DNA of 61,081 nt from JAVVUJ01 sp964582545. Lineage in GTDB: Bacteria > Bacillota > Clostridia > Peptostreptococcales > Anaerovoracaceae. This document shows positions 42,107 to 52,379 of the stretch, in pieces (position 1 is the first letter of the stretch; each line of letters opens with the position of its first letter). The position numbers were made by a program, and so were the translations under genes. Below the pieces are notes generated by a model. That model worked only from the letters and a program-made list of their open reading frames with translations, did no database searches and was not told the origin of the DNA. The DNA is taken from positions 1-61,081 of the forward strand of contig CAZOSB010000015.1 in NCBI GenBank assembly GCA_964582545.1, written 5' to 3'.

Positions 42107-43855
42107 TTGTTTAAATTACTAAAATACTTTAAATCCTATAAGCTAGCCATCTTTGGTGCACTACTGCTCCTGTTCATTCAAGTGATGACGGATTTGGCAC
42201 TGCCTAATTATATGGCGGGAATTATAAATAAGGGCATCATACCCGGTAATTTGCCTTTTATATTGTCCAGTGGTGTGCAGATGTTGGCAATCGCTTTAGC
42301 CGGAGCCGCTTGCGCTACCGGGGTTGGTTATCTGGCATCGAGGATTGCGGCAAAGTCTTCTATGCATATCAGAGAAGATGTGTTTAAAAAAGTCACTGAT
42401 TTTGCAAACCCTGAATTTGATCAGTTTTCTACAGCGTCATTAGTAACCAGATCCACCAATGACATTCAACAAATTCAGATGATTGTAGTGTTGCTTTTCA
42501 GGATGGTATTTATGGCTCCCATCATGGGTGTGGGCGCTTTAATCATGGCTTATAGAACCTCCCCATCCATGACGTGGACCATTGCACTAGCTTTGGTATT
42601 GGTGCTAATTATGATGATAGGGATCTTTACGTTGTCAATGCCTAGATTTAAAAGGCTGCAAAAATTAGTAGATAAATTAAATTTAGTGATGAATGAACGT
42701 CTGACAGGTATTTTAGTCATTCGAGCGTTTAATACAGAAGGGATTGAAGAGGAACGATTTGACCAAACAAATACCCAATTGACTAACTTAAATCTATTTA
42801 TCAATAGAATCATGGTTATGATGATGCCTATGATGATGTTGATTATGAATGGAGTTTCCATCTTGATCTTATGGACGGGAGCGAAGAAAATTGATACTAA
42901 ATTACTGGAAATTGGAAACCTATTAGAGTTTATTCAATATGCTATGTTGATTATCATGTCGTTTATGATGATGTCTATGGTGTTTATCATGCTTCCCAGA
43001 GCTTTGGTTTCTGCTACCCGAGTAGCTGAGGTTTTAGGAACTACTCCCACAATTACAGACCCGACTTCAGACGTTTTACAATCTTTCGATGACAGTTCTG
43101 CCGCCAGAGGGGTAGTGGAATTTAAAAATGTCTCTTTTAAATATCCTGATGCTGATGAAAATGTTTTAGAAAATATTAATTTTACAGCACAACCGGGAGA
43201 AATCACAGCCTTTATTGGCAGCACAGGCAGTGGAAAATCTACTTTAATTAACTTGATCCCAAGGTTTTATGATGCCACTGAGGGAGAAATCTTAATAGGC
43301 GGAATTAATATAAAGCATATCAAGCAAAAAGAATTGCGGGATAAAATTGGTTACGTACCTCAAAAAGCTTTGCTGTTCTCCGGTACCATAGAGGAAAACA
43401 TCTTGTACGGGGAGAAATTTGTGGATGGTATAGATGAAGATACCTTGCGAGGTTCCGCGGATACTGCCCAAGCTATGGATTTTATAAATGACAAACCCGA
43501 AGGCTTTAAAACAGCAATTTCTCAGGGAGGTACAAATGTATCGGGAGGGCAGAAGCAAAGGCTTTCCATTGCAAGAGCATTAGCGATTAAACCAGAAATT
43601 TTTATCTTTGACGATAGCTTTTCTGCACTAGACTATAAAACGGATTTGGCTTTGAGACGTGCGCTGAAAGAAACTACAGGGAATAGTACCATTCTCATCG
43701 TAGCCCAGAGAATCAGCACCATAAAAAATGCAGAGCAAATTATCGTACTGGATGAAGGTGTTGTGGTTGGTAAGGGCACTCATGAACACCTGATGTCCAC
43801 GTGCTCTGTATATAAGGAAATTGCTTCATCCCAGCTTGAAAAGGAGGTGAACTAG
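42107..43855 (+). CDS. ABC exporter half-transporter, first of a pair
   Basis: 582 aa: six-helix type-I membrane domain (1-320) and an ATPase domain with Walker A GSTGSGKST, signature VSGGQKQRLSIARAL and the Walker B end IFIFDDSFSALD. The residue after Walker B Asp is Asp, not the catalytic Glu, the degenerate site expected in one member of a heterodimer (BmrC/LmrC, TmrA type). TTG 42107 lies 8 bases after AAGGAGG; upstream TTG 42086 precedes the ribosome binding site. Pairs with the next gene. Confidence 0.9.
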   Translation: MFKLLKYFKSYKLAIFGALLLLFIQVMTDLALPNYMAGIINKGIIPGNLPFILSSGVQMLAIALAGAACATGVGYLASRIAAKSSMHIREDVFKKVTDFANPEFDQFSTASLVTRSTNDIQQIQMIVVLLFRMVFMAPIMGVGALIMAYRTSPSMTWTIALALVLVLIMMIGIFTLSMPRFKRLQKLVDKLNLVMNERLTGILVIRAFNTEGIEEERFDQTNTQLTNLNLFINRIMVMMMPMMMLIMNGVSILILWTGAKKIDTKLLEIGNLLEFIQYAMLIIMSFMMMSMVFIMLPRALVSATRVAEVLGTTPTITDPTSDVLQSFDDSSAARGVVEFKNVSFKYPDADENVLENINFTAQPGEITAFIGSTGSGKSTLINLIPRFYDATEGEILIGGINIKHIKQKELRDKIGYVPQKALLFSGTIEENILYGEKFVDGIDEDTLRGSADTAQAMDFINDKPEGFKTAISQGGTNVSGGQKQRLSIARALAIKPEIFIFDDSFSALDYKTDLALRRALKETTGNSTILIVAQRISTIKNAEQIIVLDEGVVVGKGTHEHLMSTCSVYKEIASSQLEKEVN

Positions 43856-43856
43856 C

Positions 43857-45722
43857 ATGAGCAAAGAAAAAGGAAGCCCTATGGGCGGCGGTAGGGGACC
43901 TATGGGTGGGTTAGCGCCAGGAGAAAAGCCTAAGGACTTTAAAGGAACAATGTTTGCTTTGAGCAAGTATATGACGGTGTATAAGATCCGGTTGACTTTG
44001 GTGGCCATCTTTGGAGTGGTGAGTACCTTGTTTACCATATTGGCACCCAAAATCCTAGGGGGTGCCACGGATTCCATCGTATCTTCCATGATGGAACGTG
44101 GAAGAGTCGATTTTTCTGAGTTGGGAAGAATTTTAGTGATTTTAGGCGCAATCTATTTGCTCAGTGCTGTTTTCACTTACTTCCAAAACTATATCATGAT
44201 TGGAATCTCTCAAAAGGTAACTTATAACCTGAGGAAGGATCTTTCGGAAAAGATGGACCGATTGCCTCTAAAGTATTATGACTCTAGAACCAATGGAGAG
44301 ATATTGAGCCGAGTGACCAACGATATTGAAACGGTCAATACAACCTTAAGCCAAAGTTTAACGCAGATCGTAACCAGCGTTTTCAGCTTGATCGGGGTTC
44401 TGATTATGATGATTACCATCAATTGGATGATGACCTTGGTGGCATTAATCATCCTTCCTCTTTCCGGGGGGCTTATGATGGTGGTCATTAAATTTTCACA
44501 AAAGCATTTTAAAAACCAGCAGAAGTTCTTGGGTGAACTCAATGGACACATCGAGGAAATGTATACAGGGCATATTATCGTAAAGGCATTTAACGGCGAA
44601 GAAAAATCTATTGGGCAGTTTAAGTCAGTTAATGACAAACTCTATGAATCTGCTTGGAAATCTCAATTTTTTTCCGGCATTATGATGCCCCTCATGAATT
44701 TTGTAGGGAACCTTGCCTACGTGTTCGTCTGTGTAATGGGAGGTTTCTTGGCGGTGAAGGGGTCCGTGAGCATCGGAGATATACAGGCTTTTTTACAGTA
44801 TGTACGTCAATTTAACCAACCTATATCTCAACTTGCAAATGTGGCTAACGTCTTGCAATCCACAGCTGCAGCGGCAGAACGAGTATTTGAGTTTATCAAT
44901 GAAAAAGAGGAGATTGATCCCGTACAATTAAAAGAACGTGCTTTTCACGGAACAGAAAAAGTAAAGATAAATTCGGAGCAACTGAAAGGGGAGATTGGTT
45001 TTCACGACATCAGCTTTGGATATAACGACAATGCCATCATTATCAACGACTTTACCTACCATGTGGCAGCAGGTCAGAAGGTGGCAATCGTAGGGCCTAC
45101 AGGAGCCGGAAAGACCACCATTGTAAAACTTCTCATGAGATTTTACGAATTGAACAAGGGGTATATCAGCATAGATGGGGTGGATATCAGCAAAATTGAT
45201 CGCCATGACCTCCGAGCACTTTTTGGAATGGTTTTACAGGATACGTGGCTATTTAGAGGAACGATTATGGAAAATATTCGTTACGGTAAGCCGGAGGCGA
45301 CAGATGAAGAAGTGTTTAACGCAGCAAAGGCTGCACACATTGACCACTTTATTCATACATTGCCTAAAGGTTACGAAATGGAGATTAACGAGGATGCCTC
45401 TAATATTTCCTCGGGACAGAAGCAACTCTTGACCATTGCACGAGCGATTTTGGCCAATACCCCTGTCATGATTTTAGATGAGGCTACCAGTTCTGTGGAT
45501 ACCAGAACCGAAGTATTAATTCAAAAGGCCATGGCAAACCTTATGGAGGGGAGGACCAGCTTCATCATCGCCCATAGATTATCAACGATCCGTGACGCCG
45601 ATGTGATTTTAGTAATGGATAAAGGCGATATCGTTGAGAAAGGTAATCATGCAGAATTGATGGAACAAGGCGGGTTTTACGCAGCCTTGTATAACAGCCA
45701 ATTTGAACAGAGGAGTTTTTAA
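43857..45722 (+). CDS. ABC exporter half-transporter, second of a pair
   Basis: 621 aa: a Gly/Pro-rich N-terminal tail (GSPMGGGRGPMGG), six-helix domain and ATPase with Walker A GPTGAGKTT and Walker B VMILDEATSSVD, which has the catalytic Glu. The signature here reads NISSGQKQLLTIARA, slightly changed. This asymmetry (Glu site in this subunit, degenerate in the other) is typical of heterodimeric multidrug exporters. AAGGAGGTGA precedes ATG 43857, one base after the upstream stop. Confidence 0.92.
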   Translation: MSKEKGSPMGGGRGPMGGLAPGEKPKDFKGTMFALSKYMTVYKIRLTLVAIFGVVSTLFTILAPKILGGATDSIVSSMMERGRVDFSELGRILVILGAIYLLSAVFTYFQNYIMIGISQKVTYNLRKDLSEKMDRLPLKYYDSRTNGEILSRVTNDIETVNTTLSQSLTQIVTSVFSLIGVLIMMITINWMMTLVALIILPLSGGLMMVVIKFSQKHFKNQQKFLGELNGHIEEMYTGHIIVKAFNGEEKSIGQFKSVNDKLYESAWKSQFFSGIMMPLMNFVGNLAYVFVCVMGGFLAVKGSVSIGDIQAFLQYVRQFNQPISQLANVANVLQSTAAAAERVFEFINEKEEIDPVQLKERAFHGTEKVKINSEQLKGEIGFHDISFGYNDNAIIINDFTYHVAAGQKVAIVGPTGAGKTTIVKLLMRFYELNKGYISIDGVDISKIDRHDLRALFGMVLQDTWLFRGTIMENIRYGKPEATDEEVFNAAKAAHIDHFIHTLPKGYEMEINEDASNISSGQKQLLTIARAILANTPVMILDEATSSVDTRTEVLIQKAMANLMEGRTSFIIAHRLSTIRDADVILVMDKGDIVEKGNHAELMEQGGFYAALYNSQFEQRSF

Positions 45723-46181
45723 ATAAAATTTGCTTTTTCTATCACAGTTTATTGAATGGATTCATATAGTATACAAGGCAGGTATAAAAGCCTTTTAATA
45801 TAGATGAAAATCACAATCAACCAAACGACAAAAAGTTATCAAAACCATAATTAAAGGATAAAAGTATAGAAAACAACTGAAGATAAAATAAAGCAGCAGG
45901 CTAATTTTAATGAAGAAATGCGGCAACACATATCTGAAACAAAAGACTGCAACAGCTCAAATCTAAATAAAAAATTAAAAAATTATATTTAAAATAAAAG
46001 GAAATATCGTTTTTCTTTCATACAAAATATTTCCTATGTTATTAAAAAACGGAATTAAAATGTAATATTTTTATTCCGTTTTTTCTTTGTTTTTTTACAA
46101 AAATATGTTAAAATAATTTTTTAGTTATATTGTGCAATTAAATTTTACTTTAGATAAAAGTATAAAAAAAGGAGGAAGCCG
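45723..46181 (+). promoter_or_regulatory. Gene-free region before the purine operon
   Basis: 459 AT-rich bases. Two stems: AGGAAATAT (45999-46007)/ATATTTCCT (46027-46035), and a terminator AAAAAACGGAAT (46044-46055)/ATTCCGTTTTTT (46073-46084). No guanine-riboswitch core and no PurBox were recognised. The promoter of purL is not clear; AAAGGAGG (46168-46175) is its ribosome binding site. Confidence 0.5.
46044..46084 (+). terminator. Rho-independent terminator upstream of purL
   Basis: 12-bp stem of AAAAAACGGAAT and ATTCCGTTTTTT with a 17-base loop, ending in T6. It could end the ABC operon or attenuate the pur transcript. Confidence 0.75.
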
Positions 46182-49100
46182 GTGATTCATCGTATTTATG
46201 TGGAAAAGAAACAAGGATTTGATATTGAAAGTAAAGCGTTGCTAGAGAACGTGAAAGTCAACCTACATTTGGAAAACTTGGATAATATTCGAGCAATTAA
46301 CCGTTATGATATAGAAGGTTTGGACGCATCCTCCTACCAGAAAAGCAAATATACCATCTTTGCAGAACCCCCCATCGATACTGTTTATGACGAAAATATA
46401 GATCTTTCGGGAAGTAAAGTTTTTGTCATTGAGTATCTACCGGGACAATACGACCAAAGAGCCGATTCGGCATCACAGTGTTTAAAACTCATGGACAGCA
46501 GTATTTCTGCCACTGTAAGATATGCAAAGGTAATCGCTCTGTACGGTTCCATATCAGACGAAGAATTTTTACGGATAAAGGCCTATCTCATCAATCCTGT
46601 GGATTCCCACGAAGCACTTTTAGACAAGCCTGAAACATTACAGATGGATTTTACCGCGCCTACAGATGTGGAGCGATTAACCGGTTTTATCCTGCAAGAG
46701 GATACGGAGTTAATTCAATGGAAGGAACGGCTGAATTTGGCTATGACCTTGGAAGATCTTTCGTTTATCCAACGTTACTTTAAAGAGACGGAGCAAAGAG
46801 ATCCAACGATTACAGAACTAAAAGTGGTGGACACATACTGGTCTGATCATTGTAGGCATACTACTTTCCTCACTGAGATTAAAGAGGTAGCATTTGAAGA
46901 GTCTCCCTATGGAACTATGATTCAGCGTGCTTATGAAGATTATTTATCCTATAGAAATGAGCTTTATGGAGAAGAAAGTCAGGAACGCCCCATGTGCCTC
47001 ATGGATATGGCAGTAATCGGTGCCAAGCTTTTAACTAGAAGGGGACTTGTGCATAATTTGGATCAGTCTGAGGAAATTAATGCTTGCAGCATTAAGGTCA
47101 AAGCGTATGTAGATGGCAAAGAAGAAGATTGGTTGGTAATGTTTAAAAACGAAACCCACAATCACCCTACGGAAGTAGAGCCCTTCGGCGGTGCCGCAAC
47201 CTGTTTGGGCGGTGCCATCAGAGATCCCCTTTCAGGTCGTTCCTACGTATATCAGGCTATGAGGGTCACAGGCAGTGGAGATCCCAGAACTGCCATTGAA
47301 CATACGTTGCCGGGCAAGCTGCCGCAGAGTAAAATTACTAAAGGGGCGGCAAAAGGGTACAGCTCTTATGGAAATCAAATAGGATTGGCCACAGGACAGG
47401 TTGCTGAAATCTATCATCCCGGTTATGTGGCAAAGCGTATGGAAGTGGGAGCGGTTATCGGTGCAGCCCCTGCAAAAAATGTGAGAAGGGAAGTGCCAGT
47501 GGAAGGGGATTGTATCCTTTTGGTAGGCGGCAGAACGGGAAGGGATGGCTGTGGCGGTGCCACAGGATCTTCCAAAGAACATACCCAGGATTCCATACTC
47601 ACCTGCGGTGCTGAGGTACAAAAAGGCAACCCTCCGGTAGAAAGAAATTTGCAGAGGTTGTTTAGAAGGCAAGAGGCCTCGGCATTAATTAAACGTTGCA
47701 ATGACTTTGGCGCTGGTGGGGTTTCCGTAGCAATAGGAGAATTGGCGGATAGCATTGAAGTCAATTTAGATTTAGTTCTTAAAAAATATGAAGGTCTGGA
47801 CGGTACTGAATTAGCTATTTCCGAGTCACAGGAAAGAATGGCCGTGGTGGTTTCCCCTCAGGACTGTGATTTATTTATCGCTTTGGCACAGGAAGAAAAC
47901 CTCGAAGCTGTATCGGTGGCTAAGGTGACCAATACCGGTCGCTTTAAAATGTATTGGAAGGACAAATGTATTTTAGACTTATCCAGAGAATTCTTAAATA
48001 CTAATGGCGTAAGGCAGAAAACAAAGGTTTTTGTATGTGGCTCAGGCAAAACTAAGTTGGATGGTCTAAATGCCGGTCTTTTGAATTCTGAATTGCGGCA
48101 GAATATAGACCAAAATGTTGGATTGGCTTCTCAAGAATTTCAGACAACACTAAAGAGTTACCTTTCTAACCTAAATTGTTGCAGCCAAAAGGGCTTAATT
48201 GAGAATTTTGATAGCACCATCGGTATGGGCACGGTGCTGATGCCCTTAGGCGGGATTTATCAGAGATCTCCATCTCCCGGGATGGCGGCAAAGCTTCCCA
48301 TTACTCATGGATACACGGATAGTACGTCATTGATGTCCTACGGTTTCGATCCTGAACTCTCTGCTGAAAATCCATATTTGGGAGGATTTTACGCGGTGAT
48401 AGATTCTATAACAAAGATTGCAGCTATGGGAGGGGATTATCGTGGAGTACGCCTTTCTCTTCAGGAATATTTTGAACGACTTACAGATGAGGAAAGTTGG
48501 GGAAAACCCTTTAGCGCCTTACTGGGAGCTTTAAATGCGCAGGTGTCAATGGGGACCCCGGCTATCGGTGGCAAGGACAGCATGTCGGGAAGTTTTCTGG
48601 ATTTGAAGGTACCCCCCACACTAATTTCCTTTGCGGTGTCTATGGCGGATGCGGAGTTGATCATTTCTTCGGATTTAAAACGAAATGACAGTAACTTATT
48701 TTTAATCGCACCAGAGCTGAATGAAGATGGCACCATCGACATTAATCAATATAAAAAGAATTTGGATGTAGTTTATCGTTTGATTAAAGATAGAAAAATT
48801 TTAGCGGCGAACACCGTCTCCACAGGTGGGGTTCCCATTTCTCTGATAAAGATGGCTGTTGGTAACGGTATGGGTCTTGAGTTGGAAGAAAGCTACCTGC
48901 AAGAATACGGAGACAAGATGTTCTCTCCTCATTACGGCGCTTTGGTGGTGGAAATCTCCAGGGAAGAACGTGTGGAAGATCTTCTGAGGGACGCAAACTA
49001 TATTAAAATAGGAAGGAATATAGATTCTAAGGACGTGATGGGCATACCCTTAAAAGAAATTTTAGAGGAGTGGACAGAGCCTTTAGAAACCGTGTTTCCA

Positions 49101-50006
49101 TCTGTAGCAGCTCAAGAAAATCAGAGTGCAGATTATTTGGGTTCACAGCCTATTCGTCAACAGCAAAAGGTTTTGGCAAGACCGAGAAAGCCATTTGTAC
49201 GTTACGCAACACCTAAGGTATTTATTCCTGCATTCCCCGGAACCAACTGTGAGATGGACTCCAAGCGAGCCTTTGATCAGGCGGGAGGCGATACTAAGAT
49301 TCAAATTTTAAGGAACCTTACTGTAGATGCATTGGAAAACTCCATTGATGAAATGGCGAAAAATATTAAGGAATCTCAGATTCTAATGATTCCGGGAGGT
49401 TTTAGCGGTGGGGACGAACCGGATGGATCCGCCAAGTTTATTACAGCGGTTTTGAGAAACCCAAAGATTAAGGAAGCGGTAACAGATCTCATAGAGCATC
49501 GTGATGGCCTTATTTTAGGAATATGCAATGGTTTTCAGGCTTTGATTAAGCTGGGATTGTTGCCTTATGGCAAAATTATAGATATGGATGAAAACTCTCC
49601 CACACTCACATATAACACCATCGGTAGGCACGTTTCCTGCATGGTAAGGACAAAGATTGTCTCTGATCTTTCTCCTTGGTTGGCGAATGCCAGAATTGGG
49701 GAAATTCACACTTTGCCCGTATCACATGGAGAAGGACGTTTTATTGCAAATGATAGCGTTATGCAGGAATTGGCAGAAAAGGGACAAATTGCAACTCGTT
49801 ACGTAAATGTGGATGGGCAACCCACCATGGAAAGCCCTTTTAATCCCAATGGATCTATGATGGTCATTGAGGGCATAACCTCACCTGACGGAAGAATATT
49901 TGGCAAAATGGCACATTCGGAAAGAATCGGATATAATCTCTACAAGAATATCATTGGCAACTTTGATCAACAGCTGTTTAAGTCAGGTATAGAGTACTTT
50001 AAATAA
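46182..50006 (+). CDS. purL: FGAM synthase, large single-chain PurL
   Basis: 1274 aa enzyme converting FGAR to FGAM with glutamine and ATP. It holds an N-terminal domain, the synthase halves (YWSDHCRHTTF, KNETHNHPTEVEPFGGAAT, GGRTGRDGCGGATGSS, GGKDSMSG) and a C-terminal glutaminase with Cys1115 in ILGICNGFQALIK and SHGEGRF His. This long form replaces PurL-PurQ-PurS of Bacillus. GTG 46182 follows AAAGGAGG. First gene of the pur cluster. Confidence 0.96.
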   Translation: MIHRIYVEKKQGFDIESKALLENVKVNLHLENLDNIRAINRYDIEGLDASSYQKSKYTIFAEPPIDTVYDENIDLSGSKVFVIEYLPGQYDQRADSASQCLKLMDSSISATVRYAKVIALYGSISDEEFLRIKAYLINPVDSHEALLDKPETLQMDFTAPTDVERLTGFILQEDTELIQWKERLNLAMTLEDLSFIQRYFKETEQRDPTITELKVVDTYWSDHCRHTTFLTEIKEVAFEESPYGTMIQRAYEDYLSYRNELYGEESQERPMCLMDMAVIGAKLLTRRGLVHNLDQSEEINACSIKVKAYVDGKEEDWLVMFKNETHNHPTEVEPFGGAATCLGGAIRDPLSGRSYVYQAMRVTGSGDPRTAIEHTLPGKLPQSKITKGAAKGYSSYGNQIGLATGQVAEIYHPGYVAKRMEVGAVIGAAPAKNVRREVPVEGDCILLVGGRTGRDGCGGATGSSKEHTQDSILTCGAEVQKGNPPVERNLQRLFRRQEASALIKRCNDFGAGGVSVAIGELADSIEVNLDLVLKKYEGLDGTELAISESQERMAVVVSPQDCDLFIALAQEENLEAVSVAKVTNTGRFKMYWKDKCILDLSREFLNTNGVRQKTKVFVCGSGKTKLDGLNAGLLNSELRQNIDQNVGLASQEFQTTLKSYLSNLNCCSQKGLIENFDSTIGMGTVLMPLGGIYQRSPSPGMAAKLPITHGYTDSTSLMSYGFDPELSAENPYLGGFYAVIDSITKIAAMGGDYRGVRLSLQEYFERLTDEESWGKPFSALLGALNAQVSMGTPAIGGKDSMSGSFLDLKVPPTLISFAVSMADAELIISSDLKRNDSNLFLIAPELNEDGTIDINQYKKNLDVVYRLIKDRKILAANTVSTGGVPISLIKMAVGNGMGLELEESYLQEYGDKMFSPHYGALVVEISREERVEDLLRDANYIKIGRNIDSKDVMGIPLKEILEEWTEPLETVFPSVAAQENQSADYLGSQPIRQQQKVLARPRKPFVRYATPKVFIPAFPGTNCEMDSKRAFDQAGGDTKIQILRNLTVDALENSIDEMAKNIKESQILMIPGGFSGGDEPDGSAKFITAVLRNPKIKEAVTDLIEHRDGLILGICNGFQALIKLGLLPYGKIIDMDENSPTLTYNTIGRHVSCMVRTKIVSDLSPWLANARIGEIHTLPVSHGEGRFIANDSVMQELAEKGQIATRYVNVDGQPTMESPFNPNGSMMVIEGITSPDGRIFGKMAHSERIGYNLYKNIIGNFDQQLFKSGIEYFK

Positions 50007-50134
50007 ATGCTATAGATTCAAAAGGGTAACAAGTTAATCTGTGAAAAATTGAAGATGTAAGTTGAAGAAAAAAATAAAAATTGTTAAGCAAGTTGAAGCT
50101 TATTATAGAGAAGAATAAGGAAAGGAAGGGTTTT

Positions 50135-50620
50135 ATGAAAATAGCGATTGTAATGGGTAGTAAGTCAGATTATCCTGTGGTAGAACGGGCTGAAAAAATC
50201 TTGAAAGAATTCGACGTATCCTTTGAAACCAGGATTATCTCTGCCCACAGAACACCTAGGGTAGCCGAAAGGTTTGCCTCCGAAGCGGAAGCAAACGGGA
50301 TTGAACTCATCATTGCAGCGGCGGGAAAGGCAGCGCATTTAGGAGGTGTAATGGCGGCGTTCACACCCATACCGATCATTGGACTTCCTATCAAGTCCTC
50401 TACTCTGGATGGCCTGGACTCCCTTTTATCCATCGTTCAGATGCCTAAGGGAATCCCTGTGGCTACCGTAGCCATCGATGGTTCGGAAAATGCGGCCTTA
50501 CTGGCAGTTCAGATTTTGTCTGTAAAGTACTCGGAACTTCGAGGGAAGATGCGAGAGTATAAAGAAGCTATGGAAAAGGAAATCATTGCCTTTGATGAAG
50601 AATTTCAAAAAGACAAGTAG
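50135..50620 (+). CDS. purE: PurE, N5-CAIR mutase or AIR carboxylase
   Basis: 161 aa. The signature IVMGSKSDYPVVERA and SAHRTPR are present, with AAGKAAHLGGVMAAFT. ATG 50135 is used: the frame opens at 50081, but GGAAGGG lies before 50135 and family proteins begin there. No purK is in this window, so whether it works as class I (with PurK elsewhere) or as a direct AIR carboxylase cannot be decided. Confidence 0.94.
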   Translation: MKIAIVMGSKSDYPVVERAEKILKEFDVSFETRIISAHRTPRVAERFASEAEANGIELIIAAAGKAAHLGGVMAAFTPIPIIGLPIKSSTLDGLDSLLSIVQMPKGIPVATVAIDGSENAALLAVQILSVKYSELRGKMREYKEAMEKEIIAFDEEFQKDK

Positions 50621-50721
50621 ATAACCATAAAACTATAGGTTTTAAAATATTTTATTCAAATTATCATCTTGTATAAAATTAATAAAAGAGATTTAAGATG
50701 CCTGATTTACAAGGAGAGGAC

Positions 50722-51768
50722 ATGGAAGAAAAATTAACTTATAAAGATGCCGGTGTGGACACAAAAGAAGGTGAACGAGCGGTGAACCTGATGAAGGAAC
50801 ACGTTAAAAAAACCTTTAATAAAAATGTGCTTACTGGTCTGGGGAGCTTTGGAAGCCTCTTTAAGCTGGACATGGACGGCATAAAAGAACCGGTTTTGGT
50901 GGCGGGTACCGATGGGGTCGGCACCAAATTGAAAATCGCTTTTCTTATGGATAAGCACGATACAGTGGGTCAGGATTGCGTGGCTATGTGCATCAACGAC
51001 GTGCTCTGTCAGGGTGCTAGACCTCTTTTCTTTTTGGATTATATCGCTACGGGCAAGGTTCAGGCGGAAAAAGTGGCAGACATCGTGAAAGGTATTGCCG
51101 ACGGTTGTCTATTGGCTCAATGTGCTTTGGTAGGTGGTGAAACCGCAGAAATGCCTGATTTTTATACGGACGGTGAGTATGATATGGCCGGATTTGCTGT
51201 AGGAGTGGCAGATCTAAGTAATATTATAGATGGATCGAAGATTCGAGAGGGGAATGTGTTGATTGGAGTACCGTCAAGTGGCATTCACAGCAATGGATAC
51301 TCTTTAGTTCGAAAACTTTTCTTTGATCAAATGGGTTTAAAGGTTTCAGACTACGTGGAGGAGTTGGGAACGACCTTGGGAGAAGCTTTGCTTACACCTA
51401 CTAAGATTTATACAAGGGAAGTCAGGAGCGTGCTGGATAAATGTGACGTCAATGGTCTCATCCATATTACAGGGGGAGGATTCTTTGAAAATATTCCTCG
51501 TATCATTCCGGAAGGCTTAGGCGTAAACGTTGATACCCACAGTTGGAGCAGGCTCCCAATATTTCAATACATTCAAAAGTGTGGCAATGTGGATCTGGAT
51601 GAAATGTTCTCTACCTTTAATATGGGTATTGGAATGATTTTCATTTTAGAGGAAGCGGAAGCGGAAGAAGCGTTGAAGATTTTAAAAGAAAGTTATGATG
51701 AAAACAGTCCGTATGTACCTCGAAGAATCGGTACCATCGTGAAGGGCCAAGGTGTTTCGTTATGTTAA
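50722..51768 (+). CDS. purM: AIR synthetase
   Basis: 348 aa, PurM family ATP-dependent ring closure to AIR. Motifs VLVAGTDGVGTKLKIA, MCINDVLCQGARPLFFLDY and ALVGGETAEMPDFY are present, with HITGGGFFENIPRI. ATG 50722 follows AAGGAGAGG; an in-frame ATG at 50698 lacks one. It overlaps purN by 7 bases. Confidence 0.95.
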   Translation: MEEKLTYKDAGVDTKEGERAVNLMKEHVKKTFNKNVLTGLGSFGSLFKLDMDGIKEPVLVAGTDGVGTKLKIAFLMDKHDTVGQDCVAMCINDVLCQGARPLFFLDYIATGKVQAEKVADIVKGIADGCLLAQCALVGGETAEMPDFYTDGEYDMAGFAVGVADLSNIIDGSKIREGNVLIGVPSSGIHSNGYSLVRKLFFDQMGLKVSDYVEELGTTLGEALLTPTKIYTREVRSVLDKCDVNGLIHITGGGFFENIPRIIPEGLGVNVDTHSWSRLPIFQYIQKCGNVDLDEMFSTFNMGIGMIFILEEAEAEEALKILKESYDENSPYVPRRIGTIVKGQGVSLC

Positions 51769-52379
51769 AAATTTCTGTACTGGTGTCCGGGGGTGGTACA
51801 AATTTACAAGCTATCATAGATGGAATCCAAGAAGGAAAAAACAATATTGACTCGGAGCTCAGCATTGTAAACGCAGAAATCGTTCAGGTTATTTCCAGTA
51901 AAAAACAAGCTTTTGCATTAAAGAGAGCAGAGAAACACGGAATCAAAACGGTGGTGGCAGATCACCAAGATTATCCGGATTCTAAGGAGCGCAACCAAAG
52001 AATTTTAGAGGCTTTGCGACATGAGGGAACAGATTTGGTGGTGCTGGCAGGATATATGAGTATTTTAGACAGCACTATAGTCCGGGAATATGCAGGAAAG
52101 ATCATTAACATTCATCCTTCCTTGATTCCCAAATATTGTGGGACCGGATACTACGGAAAACGGGTACATCAGGCGGTTTTAGACAATAAGGAAACAGAAA
52201 GTGGTGCTACGGTTCACATAGTAGATGAAGGAGTGGACACAGGACCTATTATTTTACAGGAAAAGGTTCCGGTAAATCCGGAGGACTCGGCAGACACTTT
52301 AGCCGCCAGAGTATTGGAGACGGAGCATAGATTGCTCCGAAAAGTTATTAAGGAAGCAGCGGTGAAAGGAGGCTTTTAA
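51762..52379 (+). CDS. purN: GAR transformylase
   Basis: 205 aa, formyl-THF dependent. SGGGTNLQAIIDGI phosphate loop, catalytic NIHPSLIPKYCGTGYYGKR with its His and VDEGVDTGPIILQ Asp are visible. It overlaps purM by 7 bases and shares TAATG with purF, so the three genes are coupled. Confidence 0.95.
   Translation: MLKISVLVSGGGTNLQAIIDGIQEGKNNIDSELSIVNAEIVQVISSKKQAFALKRAEKHGIKTVVADHQDYPDSKERNQRILEALRHEGTDLVVLAGYMSILDSTIVREYAGKIINIHPSLIPKYCGTGYYGKRVHQAVLDNKETESGATVHIVDEGVDTGPIILQEKVPVNPEDSADTLAARVLETEHRLLRKVIKEAAVKGGF

Noticed and set aside
45723..46181. Guanine riboswitch or PurBox before purL
   Set aside because: I could not find the conserved purine-aptamer core or a CGAA-type PurBox pair.
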